NCBI RefSeq assembly: GCF_030817535.1 | Contig: NZ_JAUSZL010000002.1 | Span: forward strand, 8,680,001 to 8,744,000 | DNA from: Streptomyces sp. V3I8 | GTDB lineage: Bacteria > Actinomycetota > Actinomycetes > Streptomycetales > Streptomycetaceae | Length of the DNA: 64,000 nucleotides | Reading direction: 5' to 3' | Shown here: positions 27,490 to 36,667 of the stretch, in pieces | Layout: the number at the start of each line of letters is the position of its first letter | Numbering within the stretch: position 1 is the stretch's first letter | Position numbers and translations under genes: made by a program | Notes under the pieces: generated by a model | Seen by the model: only the letters and a program-made list of their open reading frames with translations | Told to the model about the DNA's origin: nothing | Databases searched by the model: none

Positions 27490-30400
27490 TCAGGACACCT
27501 TGGGAGTGGCGCGTACCCCGAGGTGCAGGTACCGCTCGCCCGTCGCCAGTGCGTAGAAGGTCACCGGGATCCACATGCCGGTCTGCGGGTCGTGGATGAC
27601 GAACAGGTCGTCCTCGACCGCGACGAGGTCGTACTCGAACGTGGTCTCCGGGACCAGTGCTGCCAGTGCCCCGGTGACGACGCGGCGCAGGATCGGGCGG
27701 TCGCCCCCGATGACCTCCAGGCGGGCGCCGTCCCGTTCGTAGACACCGGTGTGGCGCTCGACGTCCGCCTCCACGGGCGGCTCCGGCGCGGTGAGCGGGC
27801 CGGGCACGGTGACCGAGGCCACCTCGTCGAAGATCTCGGTGAACAGCTGCTGGTAGAAGTCGGCGGCGTTCTCGCGGTTGGTCAACAGGACGACGGCGAG
27901 GCCCTGGTCCGGCAGCAACCGCAGATAGGCGGACTGGCCGATGGTGTTCCCGTCGTGCCCGATGACGAGACGGCCGTCCCAGTCGGCCCGGAACCAGCCG
28001 AGTCCCCAGGAGTCGCCCAGCAGATGGATGTCGGGCAGATCCACCTGGTGACCGGCCATCGCGCGGACGGATTCCCGGCTGAGCACCCGGGTGCCGTCCT
28101 GGGCGCGTCCCTCGTCGAGGTGCAGACGGGCGAAGGACAGGGCGTCGGCGGTGGTGGCGCTGACCAGGCCGGCCGGTCCCATCGACCGGGGCAGCTGCCA
28201 GGCGGCCGCGGGGGCGGGCTCGGAGACGCCGTCGTAGACATGTCCCACGGCGGCGCGGTGCAGCAGCGCGTCCTCGGCCAGGGTGACGGTGTGCCGCAGG
28301 CCGAGGGGTTCGAGGACGCGGTGGCGCAGCGCCTCGTCCCAGGTCAGGCCGGTCAGCTTCTCCACGACCCGTCCCGCGAGCACGAAACCGGAGTTGCAGT
28401 ACGACCAGGTCGCGCCCAGCGGATGACTCTGTGCGGAGTCGGCGAGCAGTACGCAGTACTTCTCCAGGCAGTCGTCACCGCGCCCGGTGTCGTTGAAGAC
28501 GTCGCCGTCGATTCCGCTGGTGTGGGTCAGCAGATGACGCATGGTCAGTTTCTCGTTGGTCCGGGCGTCACGCAGCCGCAGCTCCGGCATGACCTCGACG
28601 AGAGGCGCGTCCAGGTCGAGCAGACCCTCGTCGACCAGGCTCATGATCACGGTGGTGGTCCACACCTTGGTGACCGAGCCGAGCTGGAAGAGGGAGTCGG
28701 TGGTCGTCTCCACCCCGGTGTTCCTGTTGAGGACGCCATGGGCCACCTCGACGACGTCGTCCCCGCGTCCCGGACGCAGGCGCAGGATGCCTAGGGCGGC
28801 CCCCGGAATGCCGTAGCGGTCGGCCAGCGCGGACAGTCGGCGCTGCCAGTGCCGGGCGTCCAGCGGCTCCCGGGACGTGCTCGGCCCGGTGTACCGCTCG
28901 ACCCAGTCGATCAGCCTGCGCTGGTAGTCGGCGCGGTGCGAGGGAGGACCGTCGATGACGAACAGGTGCGAGCCACCGGGGTAGAGGACCAGACGTGCGG
29001 GCACCTCGCGCGCCCGCAGGGCGGCGTACCACTGCTGGGCCTGGCCCACCGGACAGGTCCTGTCCTCCGCGCCGTGCAGGACCAGCGTGGGGGTGGCGAC
29101 CCGGTGCGCGTCGGTCAGCGGCGACATGGCGGCCCTGCGCCCCGTCCCGTCCGGGTGCGGTCCGCCCAGCTCCCAGGTGCCGTACAGATGGCCCTCGACG
29201 GACGTGCCCTCGAAGCTGGTGAGATCGCTGACCACCCCTCCGGCGACGGCCGCCGCGAACCGGTCGTCCCGGCCGGTGAGACGGCAGGTCATGTAGCCGC
29301 CGTAGCTGTAGCCGGTCACCGCGAGCCGGGCCGGATCGGCGATGCCGTCCGCGACGAGCTGGTCGACGGGCTCCAGGAGGTCCTTGGCGTCGGCCTCGCC
29401 CCAGGCGTGCCGCGCCGCCGTGAAGAACCGTTCGCCGTAGCCGTCGCTGCCGCGCGGATTGACCAGCAGGATCGTCCAGCCGAGGGCGGCGAGCTCCTGG
29501 TGGTAGAGGTGCACCTCGTCCGCCGCGCCGTTCCAGGCGTTGTGCGGACCACCGTGGATGTCGAGCAGGAGGGGGCCGGGACCGGTGAGCGCGGGATCAC
29601 GGACGATCCAGGCGTCGACGCTCTCACCGTCCGAGACCGTGAACACGCGACGCTCGCGGGGATACGGCTCGATGCCCTTCAGAGCCTCACCGTGCCTGGT
29701 CAGCGCTGTCGCGTCGCCGGTGGACAGGTCGACCACGGCCACCTCCCCGAACGAATCGGGCGTGGTGAGGACGACGACAGCGGTGTCGCCCGACACGGAC
29801 AGCCCCGACACGACGTGCTCGTCGTCGTCGAGGACCGGACGGGGCGGCGCGCCGCCGTCGGCCGGTACCTCGTAGAGGTGGGTGCAACCGCGGTCACGGA
29901 GGCAGAACAGGACGGTGCGGCCGCCGTCGCGCAGGCGCGGTACGGAACCGGGGTAGGCGGGGCCTCCCAGGAGCACGTTGCGGTCCAGCGCCGAGGAGAG
30001 GTCGACGGGGTCGCCGCCGTCGAGCGGCAGCCGGAGCAGGTTCAGGTGCTCGGAAGGGTTCCGCTCATTGCCCACGGCCAGGAGGGCCGCTCCGTCGGAC
30101 GTCCAGGTGAGTGGCCCCTGGATCAGCATCGGCCGGCCCAGCGCCCGCGGCGCGGAGCCGCTGGTGGAGATGTCGAGCGTGTGCGCCTGGGCCAGTGCGG
30201 TGAGGTCGGCGTCCGGCCGCGTGCCCGCGACGAAGGCGAGAACGGTGCCGTCGGGGCTCCAGGCCGGCGGACCGGCGTGCCAGTCGCCCTCGGTGACCTG
30301 CCGGCAGGAGCCGTCCGCCACGTCGAGTACGAACACATGGGAACGTACGCCGCGCAGGAGACCCGTTCCGTCCGCCTGGTAGTCGAGCCGGTCGGCCACC

Positions 30401-30870
30401 ACGGGTGCCGGTGCCCGGGATGTCTCCCGCGCGCGGGGCCCGCCCGGCATGTCGTACGTGTCCACGGGCGCGCTGAAGGCGAGCCGGGTGCCGTCGGGGC
30501 TCCAGACGGGCGCGCCGGCCCCCAGGGGGAGCGAGGTGAGCCGGGTCGGCTCCCCGCCGACCGCCGGCAGGGCCCACTCCCCGCCGACCGCCGGCAGGGC
30601 CCACACCTGGGCGGGCCCGTCCGCGGCGCGCAGGAAGGCGATGCGGCTGCCGTCGGGCGACCAGGCCGGCGCGCTGTCCATGTCCCCGCCGGTGAGCGGC
30701 CGGGCGTCGCGGTCCTTGAGATCCACCGTCCACAGGCTGCGTACGTCGAGGTCCCGCCCGGTGTCACCGGTGCGCAGGACGTAGACGCATCTGCGTGCGT
30801 CGGGGGAGAGCGCGGGCTGCTCGGGTACCGCCAGCTTGTCCATGTCGTCGACGGTCGGTCGTCGTGTCAC
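27490..30870 (-). CDS. S9 prolyl oligopeptidase-type peptidase fused to a serine beta-lactamase-like domain
   Basis: 1126 aa from GTG 30870, seven bases after AAGGAG. An N-terminal WD40/TolB-like propeller (about 1-400) leads to an S9 alpha/beta-hydrolase with GYSYGGY (Ser522), HGAEDRTCP (Asp603) and GGSHLF (His635). A second enzyme follows: a class C-type beta-lactamase/DD-peptidase fold with LGSVTKVW (Ser732, Lys735), YCNSGF (Tyr824) and GHDGN, then a ~100-residue beta-rich tail. No signal peptide is seen. A 27-bp tandem duplication doubles WALPAVGGE near residue 100. S9C-like acyl-peptidases act on short peptides; beta-lactamase-fold members include D-aminopeptidases. The pairing suits peptides with D-residues (inference). 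Confidence 0.9.
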   Translation of the reverse strand: MTRRPTVDDMDKLAVPEQPALSPDARRCVYVLRTGDTGRDLDVRSLWTVDLKDRDARPLTGGDMDSAPAWSPDGSRIAFLRAADGPAQVWALPAVGGEWALPAVGGEPTRLTSLPLGAGAPVWSPDGTRLAFSAPVDTYDMPGGPRARETSRAPAPVVADRLDYQADGTGLLRGVRSHVFVLDVADGSCRQVTEGDWHAGPPAWSPDGTVLAFVAGTRPDADLTALAQAHTLDISTSGSAPRALGRPMLIQGPLTWTSDGAALLAVGNERNPSEHLNLLRLPLDGGDPVDLSSALDRNVLLGGPAYPGSVPRLRDGGRTVLFCLRDRGCTHLYEVPADGGAPPRPVLDDDEHVVSGLSVSGDTAVVVLTTPDSFGEVAVVDLSTGDATALTRHGEALKGIEPYPRERRVFTVSDGESVDAWIVRDPALTGPGPLLLDIHGGPHNAWNGAADEVHLYHQELAALGWTILLVNPRGSDGYGERFFTAARHAWGEADAKDLLEPVDQLVADGIADPARLAVTGYSYGGYMTCRLTGRDDRFAAAVAGGVVSDLTSFEGTSVEGHLYGTWELGGPHPDGTGRRAAMSPLTDAHRVATPTLVLHGAEDRTCPVGQAQQWYAALRAREVPARLVLYPGGSHLFVIDGPPSHRADYQRRLIDWVERYTGPSTSREPLDARHWQRRLSALADRYGIPGAALGILRLRPGRGDDVVEVAHGVLNRNTGVETTTDSLFQLGSVTKVWTTTVIMSLVDEGLLDLDAPLVEVMPELRLRDARTNEKLTMRHLLTHTSGIDGDVFNDTGRGDDCLEKYCVLLADSAQSHPLGATWSYCNSGFVLAGRVVEKLTGLTWDEALRHRVLEPLGLRHTVTLAEDALLHRAAVGHVYDGVSEPAPAAAWQLPRSMGPAGLVSATTADALSFARLHLDEGRAQDGTRVLSRESVRAMAGHQVDLPDIHLLGDSWGLGWFRADWDGRLVIGHDGNTIGQSAYLRLLPDQGLAVVLLTNRENAADFYQQLFTEIFDEVASVTVPGPLTAPEPPVEADVERHTGVYERDGARLEVIGGDRPILRRVVTGALAALVPETTFEYDLVAVEDDLFVIHDPQTGMWIPVTFYALATGERYLHLGVRATPKVS
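30549..30603. repeat. 27-bp tandem duplication inside the S9 peptidase gene
   Basis: Two consecutive, essentially identical 27-bp units give the repeated peptide WALPAVGGE-WALPAVGGE in a propeller blade. The frame is kept. It is a recent slippage or unequal-recombination product. Confidence 0.8.
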
Positions 30871-30966
30871 CAGAATGCTCCTTGCCGGTGGTGCGAAGGC
30901 CGTGGCAGCCACGGTTCACGGGTAGGGGGTGGCGGAACGCCGGGCGGCGCCCGGACGGCGTCCGCC

Positions 30967-31737
30967 TCAGGAGTGGGCCCGCACGTCGGTCGCCGGGGCG
31001 ACGGCGGCGAACAGTTCACGGGTGTATGCGTGTCGCGGCGCGCCGAGTACCTCCTCGGCGAGGCCCTGTTCCACGATCCGGCCCTGTCGCATCACCGCGA
31101 TGTAGTCGCTGACATAGCGCACCACGGCGAGGTTGTGGGAGATGAAGAGCATCGACGACTTCGTCGTGCGTTGCAGTTCCCGTACGAGGTTGAGCACGGC
31201 TCCCTGCACGGACACGTCCAGCGCGGAGGTGATCTCGTCCGCGATGACGACTTCGGGCCGGGCGGCGAGGGCACGGGCGAGGGCGACGCGCTGGCGCTGG
31301 CCGCCCGACAGGTCAGCCGGACGCCGGCGTGCCAGTTCGGGCGCCAGCCCGACCTGTCGCAGCAGTCGTTCCACCTCCTGGGCGCGGGCCGCACGTTTGC
31401 CGCGGTCCGCCTTCGGGAGCCCTTCCGCGACGGAGTCCCCGACCGGCATACGGGGGTCGAGCGAGGAGTAGGGGTCCTGGAACACCATCTGGACGGGCGG
31501 GGGCACTCCCCGTCCGCCGCGGGGCACGGGGAGTCCGCCGAGCGTGATCCGCCCGCCGGCCAGGGGGACGAGTCCCACGGCGGCGCGGGCGAGGGTGGAC
31601 TTGCCGGAACCCGACTCACCGACGAGTCCCACCGTGCTGCCGGCCGGTACGACCAGGTCGATGCCGTCGACGGCGGTGGCGCCGGTCCGGCGTCCGCCGA
31701 ATGTCACCCTGACGTTGTCGAAGCGGAGTTCTGGCAT
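30967..31737 (-). CDS. Oligopeptide ABC transporter ATP-binding protein (OppF/DppF type)
   Basis: 256 aa. Walker A is GESGSGKST, the Q-loop MVFQDPYSSLDPRM, the signature LSGGQRQRVALARAL, Walker B VVIADEITSALD, and the H-loop FISHNL. The YSSLDP motif is typical of OppF/DppF/GsiA. The C-terminus after residue ~235 is short. The start at 31737 is one base from the upstream ATPase stop (31739). Part of the peptide importer that runs from the binding protein at 36370. Confidence 0.93.
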   Translation of the reverse strand: MPELRFDNVRVTFGGRRTGATAVDGIDLVVPAGSTVGLVGESGSGKSTLARAAVGLVPLAGGRITLGGLPVPRGGRGVPPPVQMVFQDPYSSLDPRMPVGDSVAEGLPKADRGKRAARAQEVERLLRQVGLAPELARRRPADLSGGQRQRVALARALAARPEVVIADEITSALDVSVQGAVLNLVRELQRTTKSSMLFISHNLAVVRYVSDYIAVMRQGRIVEQGLAEEVLGAPRHAYTRELFAAVAPATDVRAHS

Positions 31738-31738
31738 G

Positions 31739-32979
31739 TCAGTGGTCTCCTGACGTGGCGGTCGCGCGGTCGTGCGGCGACGGGTCGCGGGCGTCGAACG
31801 GATGCCAGCAGGCGACCTTCCCGGTGTCGGTACCGGTGCCGCTGAGTGCCGGTTCCCGTGCCGTGCACTGCCGGTCGGCGCGGGGACACCGGGCCGCGAA
31901 GGCGCAGCCGGCCGGGACGTCGGCCGGATCGACGGGCTGGCCGGGTATGACGGCCAGGGGCTCGGAGCGGTCCGTGGTCATGTCGGGAACGGCGTCGACG
32001 AGCGCGCGGGTGTAGGGGTGGCGGGCCCGGGTTCGCAGGCCCGCCGCGGGCAGTTCTTCGACGATCCGTCCCGCGTACATGACGAGTACCCGGTCGCAGG
32101 CCTGCTCCACGACGGCGATGTCGTGGCTGATGAGCAGCAGGGCGACCGAGTCCTGGGCGCGGACATCGGCGAGCAGGTCGAGCACCTGCCGCTGCACGGT
32201 CACGTCCAGCGCGGTCGTGGGTTCGTCGGCGACCAGCAGCCGGGGTGTCCCCATCAGCCCCAGACCGATCATGGCGCGTTGGCGCATTCCGCCGGAGAGC
32301 TCGTGCGGGAAGGCCGAGGCACGGCGCTCCGGTTCGGCGATGCCCACGGCGCGCAGCCGGTCCACCGCCCGGGTCAGGGCCGGCCGCCGCCGCATGCCCT
32401 GGTGTTCCCGGGCGACCTCCGCGAGCTGGTGGCCGATGCGCCGGGTCGGGTTGAAGGACGTCAGCGGATCCTGGAAGACCATGGCGAACGAGGTGCCCAG
32501 CAGTGTGCGCTGCTGCGCGACCGAGGTGAGCAGCAGCGACGTGCCGTCGAAGTCCAGGCGGGCAGCCGTCGTCCTGGCCGGTTCCTCCAGCAGCCTGGCG
32601 ATCGCCAGTGCCGTCAGGCTCTTGCCCGACCCGGACTCGCCGACGACTCCGATCGCCTCGCCGTGACCCACGCGGAAACCGACTCCGCGTACGGGGCTGA
32701 TGTGGCCTTCGGCGGCGGGGAAGACGACTCGCAGATCCTCGGCGACCAGTACCGCCCCCTCCTCGGCGGCAGCGGCCGAGGCGCTCTCGGTTCCGGTCTG
32801 CGGCCGGGCCGGGCCGGTCGCGCCGGCGAAGCCGGAACCGTCCTGCCGCAAGCACGTGGCCAGCGTCTCGCCGAACTGGTTGAACGCCAGTCCGGCCAGG
32901 ACGACCGCGACCCCGGGCGCGACGGCCGCCGTCGGATGGATGTAGATGCGGCTGAGCCCCTCGCTCAGGACGCAGGCCC
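31739..32979 (-). CDS. OppD-type ATPase half of a permease-ATPase fusion (frameshifted)
   Basis: This frame carries the permease C-terminus (EGLSRIYIHPTAAVAPG, then VVLAGLAFNQFGETL) and, after a ~50-residue linker, a complete OppD ATPase: Walker A GESGSGKSL, Q-loop MVFQDPLTSFNPTRR, signature LSGGMRQRAMIGLGL, Walker B LLVADEPTTALD, H-loop LISHDI, and the C-terminal peptide-transporter cysteine region (GCAFAARCPRADRQCTAREP). In Streptomyces OppC and OppD are often one fused polypeptide; here a one-base shift at 32975-32981 separates the halves. A TTG at 32851 could start a free ATPase. Confidence 0.85.
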
Positions 32980-33671
32980 CAGTCGTAGGAGGGCGCGGTC
33001 ACGCCCAGACCGAGGAACGACAGACCGGCGAAGGCGAGCAGGGCGTTGCCGGCCGCGATGGCGGCGTTGATGATCAGGGGCTCGGCGATGTTCGGCAGGA
33101 CGTGGCGCAGCAGGATCCGTACGCGTCCCGCGCCCAGTGTGCGTGCCGCCGCCACGTAGTCCAGCGCTTCCACACCCGAGACCAGGGTCTGCACCAGACG
33201 CGCGAACCCCGGCGCCACGGCCAGTCCGATCGCGAGAACGGCCCCCCGCTCGCCCGCCCCGAAGATCACCGCGAAGAACAGCGCCAGCAGCAGTCCGGGG
33301 AAGGCCACCGCGACGCCGACGAACGAGTGCACCATCCGGCCGACCCGTCGGCCGAGCAGTATCGGCACGCCGCCGAGCAGCAGGCCCGCGCCCACCCCGA
33401 TCGCCGTGGCGCACAGGGCGAGTCCCACCGACAGCCTCGTCGCCACCAGCACCCGCGCCAGCACGTCGCGGCCCAGACCGTCGGTACCGAGCCAGTGGTC
33501 CGCCGAGGAACCGGCCAGCAGGTGCGCGCTGTCCACGGCATCGGCCCGCTCACCCCACAGCATCGGGGCGAAGACCGTCAGCAGGGCGATGACGGCCAGC
33601 AGCGCGGCGGCGGTGGCACCCACCGGGGTCTTCACGACGGAGAACCACCGGGGCCGTGATCGCTGGTTCAT
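32980..33671 (-). CDS. OppC-type permease half of a permease-ATPase fusion (frameshifted)
   Basis: From ATG 33671 the frame reads an OppC/DppC permease: a first helix (VGATAAALLAVIALLTVFAP), HWLGTDGLGRDVLARVL, four more helices, and the EAA loop AARTLGAGRVRILLRHVLPN that docks on the ATPase. After LGLGVTAPSYDWG it leaves the homologous frame at the run GGCC (plus 32975-32981) and continues as unrelated Arg/Gly-rich sequence with no stop until 31704. One inserted base explains this. If real, the permease loses its last helix and the fused ATPase; otherwise it is a sequencing error. Confidence 0.82.
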
Positions 33672-33674
33672 GGA

Positions 33675-34667
33675 TCAGTTCTCCCTCATCGTGGAGCGGG
33701 GGTCGATCAACGACAGGGTCACGTCCACCAGTACCGTCACGAGCAGGACGCCGCTGCCGTAGACCAGCACGATGCCCTGGACGAGGGGATAGTCCTTGGC
33801 GAGGATCGACTGCACGACCGTCGTGCCCAGACCGGGCCAGGCGAAGACGTTCTCCACCAGCACGGTGCCGGCGATCATCGTGCTCAGCAGCAGTCCGGCC
33901 AGTGTCACCGTCGCCGTGAGGGCGTTGGGCAGGGCGTGCCCCAGGTAGACGCGGTGCCGGCGCAGGCGTTTGGCGCGGGCCGTGCGTACGTAGTCGGCGC
34001 CCAGGACCTTGAGGAGTTCGACCCGGACGATGCGGGCGAGTATCGCGGCCGGGCCCACCGCGAGCGACAGCACGGGAAGGACGTACGAGCCGAGGCCCGA
34101 CCGGCCCGCCACCGGTGCCCATCCCAGTTGCACCGCGAAGACGTACACCAGGCCCACGGCGAGCAGGAACTCCGGGATCACCGCGAGCACCACACTGGTC
34201 GTCGTGAAGACCGCCTCCGTGCGGCGACTGCGCTCGCCGCGTGTCAGGGCGGCCGTCACCACTCCGACGGGTACGGCCACCATGATCGAGAAGAAGAAGG
34301 CGGCCACCGCCAGTTGCAGGGTCGCGGGCAGCCGTGCGTCGATGGTCTGCGACACCGGCAGACCGGACGTCATGGAAACACCCAGGTCCCCGTGGAGGAC
34401 GTCGCCGAGGTAGCGCACGTACTGACTCCACAGCGAGTCGTCCAGACCCTGTGCGGAGCGGCGGGCCGCCACGAGGTCGGGTGGCGCGGTCGGTCCGAGG
34501 GCTGCCCGGACAGGATCTCCCGGGATCAGATGGATCATCAGGAAAGCGGCGGTGACGAGCGCCCAGAGTGACAGGACCAGCCTGCGGGCGCGGCGCCCGG
34601 CGAAGAACAGCCACGGGTTGTCCAGGCGACCGAGTGTTGCCCGGGTGACGGCCGAGTAGCTCGTCAT
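33675..34667 (-). CDS. Oligopeptide ABC transporter permease (OppB/DppB type)
   Basis: 330 aa, six helices. N-terminal MTSYSAVTRATLGRLDNPWL leads into the first helix. FLMIHLIPGDPVRAALG is the classic OppB entry motif. The EAA region ADYVRTARAKRLRRHRVYLG couples to the ATPase. VLVENVFAWPGLGTTVVQSI and the final helix with DPRSTM complete it. Its stop lies 3 bp from the OppC start. It forms the importer channel with OppC. Confidence 0.94.
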   Translation of the reverse strand: MTSYSAVTRATLGRLDNPWLFFAGRRARRLVLSLWALVTAAFLMIHLIPGDPVRAALGPTAPPDLVAARRSAQGLDDSLWSQYVRYLGDVLHGDLGVSMTSGLPVSQTIDARLPATLQLAVAAFFFSIMVAVPVGVVTAALTRGERSRRTEAVFTTTSVVLAVIPEFLLAVGLVYVFAVQLGWAPVAGRSGLGSYVLPVLSLAVGPAAILARIVRVELLKVLGADYVRTARAKRLRRHRVYLGHALPNALTATVTLAGLLLSTMIAGTVLVENVFAWPGLGTTVVQSILAKDYPLVQGIVLVYGSGVLLVTVLVDVTLSLIDPRSTMREN

Positions 34668-34774
34668 GTGCTTGTACGTCTCCTTGCCTGTGGTGTTCGC
34701 GCGCCGTCGGTCGCCGTGCGGGTGGCGGTGGACGACGGCCGGGCGCCGGCCGGGGATGCCATGTCGCGGAGGCC

Positions 34775-36370
34775 TCAGCCCTTCATGCGGACCGAGGACG
34801 GGATGAGGCTGCTCTCACTGAGTTCGAAGACGGCACGCTGCCCGAAGAACGGATTGGAGGCGTTCACGAAAGGAACGACGTCCGCTCGCTCGAACAGGGC
34901 CCGCTCCGCCCTGGCCCACTCCTTGCAGCCGGCGGAGCCGGCCGTCTTCGCCGCCTCGGCCACGGCCGCGTCGTAGGTGCCGTTGTCGATGTGCGCGTAG
35001 TTGCCCCCCTTCGGAGGGGTCGGACCCGACAGGAACGGCACGGCCTGGCTCGGCAGGGAGAGCGTGAGCGGCAGAACGGCCGCGTCCCACGAACCCTGGC
35101 CCGAGATGACCTGCTGGGACAGCTCGGTGTCCGTGACCCCGCGCAGACTCGTCCCGACCCCGATGGCCGCCCACTGCTTCTGGATCAGCTCCGCGCCGGA
35201 ACGCATGGTGGCACCGAGACTGGTCGGATAGACGAACGTGAGGGACAGCCGGTGGCCGTCCTTGGTACGGACGCCACCCGGCCCGGCGCGCCAGCCCGCT
35301 CCGTCCAGGGCCTTCTTCGCCGCCGCGGGATCGTGCGCGGGCAGGCCGGACAGGTCCTTGCCGACCGTGTTCTGGGTGCACGGTCCCTTGCCCGACACCA
35401 GACCGGTCGGCGGTGCCCCCTTGCCCCCGCTCACCACACGGCCGATCTCCTGGAGATTCAGCGCCTGGGCCAGGGACCTGCGCGTCGCACCGTCCGAGGC
35501 GGGCTGCCCGGACTTCTGGTTGAACCACAGTTCACCGAGCGGAGCGCTGTTGTCCCGCCGGAACAACTTGGCCTGACGCAGACGGTCCTGGTCCGGTCCG
35601 GTGACCATGGAGGCGTTCACCGCGCCGGAGGTGAGCAGGTTGGCGGCAGTGGTCTCGTTCGCGACGATCCTCAGAACCACCTTGTCGGGCAGACCGGGCT
35701 GGTTCTTCTTCCAGGCTCCCGGGCCCCAGGCGTACTCCTTGCGGCGGGTGAGCGTGTAGTGGTCACCGGGAACGGCTTCCGTCATCCGATACATTCCCGT
35801 GCCCACCGCCCCGCTCTTGAGCAGTTTGCGGTTCTTGAGGCCCTTGTCGCAGACGATGTGGAGACCGCCCACATTGCGGGTGAGGAAGGCGTCGGGGACC
35901 GGTGAGGTGACGGTGACGGTACCGGCCGTGTCGTCCGCGACGGCCTTGGCGCCGGCCGGCACGTACAGGGAGAGCCGGGTGGAGGCGTTCTCCGGATCAC
36001 CGGCGTGGTTGATGTTGTCGGCCACCGTGGACGCCCGCAGGGCGCTCCCGTCGGAGCAGGTGACGCCCTTGCGCAGAGTGAACGTCGCTTCGGTGGTCGT
36101 CCCCTTCCAGGCGCCGGCCAGGCCCGCCACCACGCGCCCTTGCGGGTCGACGTTGGTGAGCGAGTCGTACAGGAAGCGGTCCGTCTGATAGGCCCCTGCG
36201 AGCGTGGTGGCATCGGGGTCGAGGGTCCCCGGGTCGGCCGCCAGCACCATCGTGAAGGTGGCGCCGTCGACCACTTGTCCGTCCGAGCCTGCGGAATTCG
36301 TGCCGGTGTCACACGCGGCCAGGCACCACAGAACCACTGCGCCGGTCACTGCCATCACGGGTCGGTACAT
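34775..36370 (-). CDS. Peptide-binding lipoprotein (SBP_bac_5)
   Basis: 531 aa from ATG 36370, downstream of a GGAGG. A lipoprotein signal ends in the lipobox LAAC (Cys20 area), so it is a membrane-anchored binding protein. The family 5 fold is evident: ADPGTLDPDATTLAGAYQTD, the conserved FTLRKGVTCSDGSALRASTV, and the late ELIQKQWAAIGVGTSLRGV. It presents peptides to the OppB/OppC-D/OppF importer downstream. It is first in the co-directional 12-kb block, so the main promoter is probably in 36371-36660. Confidence 0.93.
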   Translation of the reverse strand: MYRPVMAVTGAVVLWCLAACDTGTNSAGSDGQVVDGATFTMVLAADPGTLDPDATTLAGAYQTDRFLYDSLTNVDPQGRVVAGLAGAWKGTTTEATFTLRKGVTCSDGSALRASTVADNINHAGDPENASTRLSLYVPAGAKAVADDTAGTVTVTSPVPDAFLTRNVGGLHIVCDKGLKNRKLLKSGAVGTGMYRMTEAVPGDHYTLTRRKEYAWGPGAWKKNQPGLPDKVVLRIVANETTAANLLTSGAVNASMVTGPDQDRLRQAKLFRRDNSAPLGELWFNQKSGQPASDGATRRSLAQALNLQEIGRVVSGGKGAPPTGLVSGKGPCTQNTVGKDLSGLPAHDPAAAKKALDGAGWRAGPGGVRTKDGHRLSLTFVYPTSLGATMRSGAELIQKQWAAIGVGTSLRGVTDTELSQQVISGQGSWDAAVLPLTLSLPSQAVPFLSGPTPPKGGNYAHIDNGTYDAAVAEAAKTAGSAGCKEWARAERALFERADVVPFVNASNPFFGQRAVFELSESSLIPSSVRMKG

Positions 36371-36667
36371 CACGCCTCCGGGGCTGAGTCATTGCACGCA
36401 GCCTTCCGGGAAGGCACCCCGCGCGTCTTGGTGCCCCGACATCAAGAACGGCCCGGGGGTTGGTGCGATTGGACGAACGGCCGGAGAACGGGATCCCTAC
36501 CCACCGGGGAACCGGCCCGTGATCCGGGCGGTCACGATCGTCGGACGGGACGGCCTCTCCCCCCTGCACGATCCGTGCCGACGTCACCGCCCGGCCGCCC
36601 TTGCCACCCACGGCCGCGCCCGCGCACCCGGGTTCGACGACGGACCGGGCCCGGTGGTCTCGCGCCG
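36371..36667. other. Intergenic region upstream of the peptide importer
   Basis: The gap between the binding-protein start and the FtsX permease stop. It includes a small hairpin GCCTTCCGGGAAGGC (about 36391-36405) close to the expected promoter of the importer operon. No gene seen. Confidence 0.4.

Noticed and set aside
28849..31845. A 998-codon plus-strand open frame opposite the S9 peptidase
   Set aside because: No domain, no RBS and the opposite strand encodes complete S9, beta-lactamase and ABC domains; it results from high GC.
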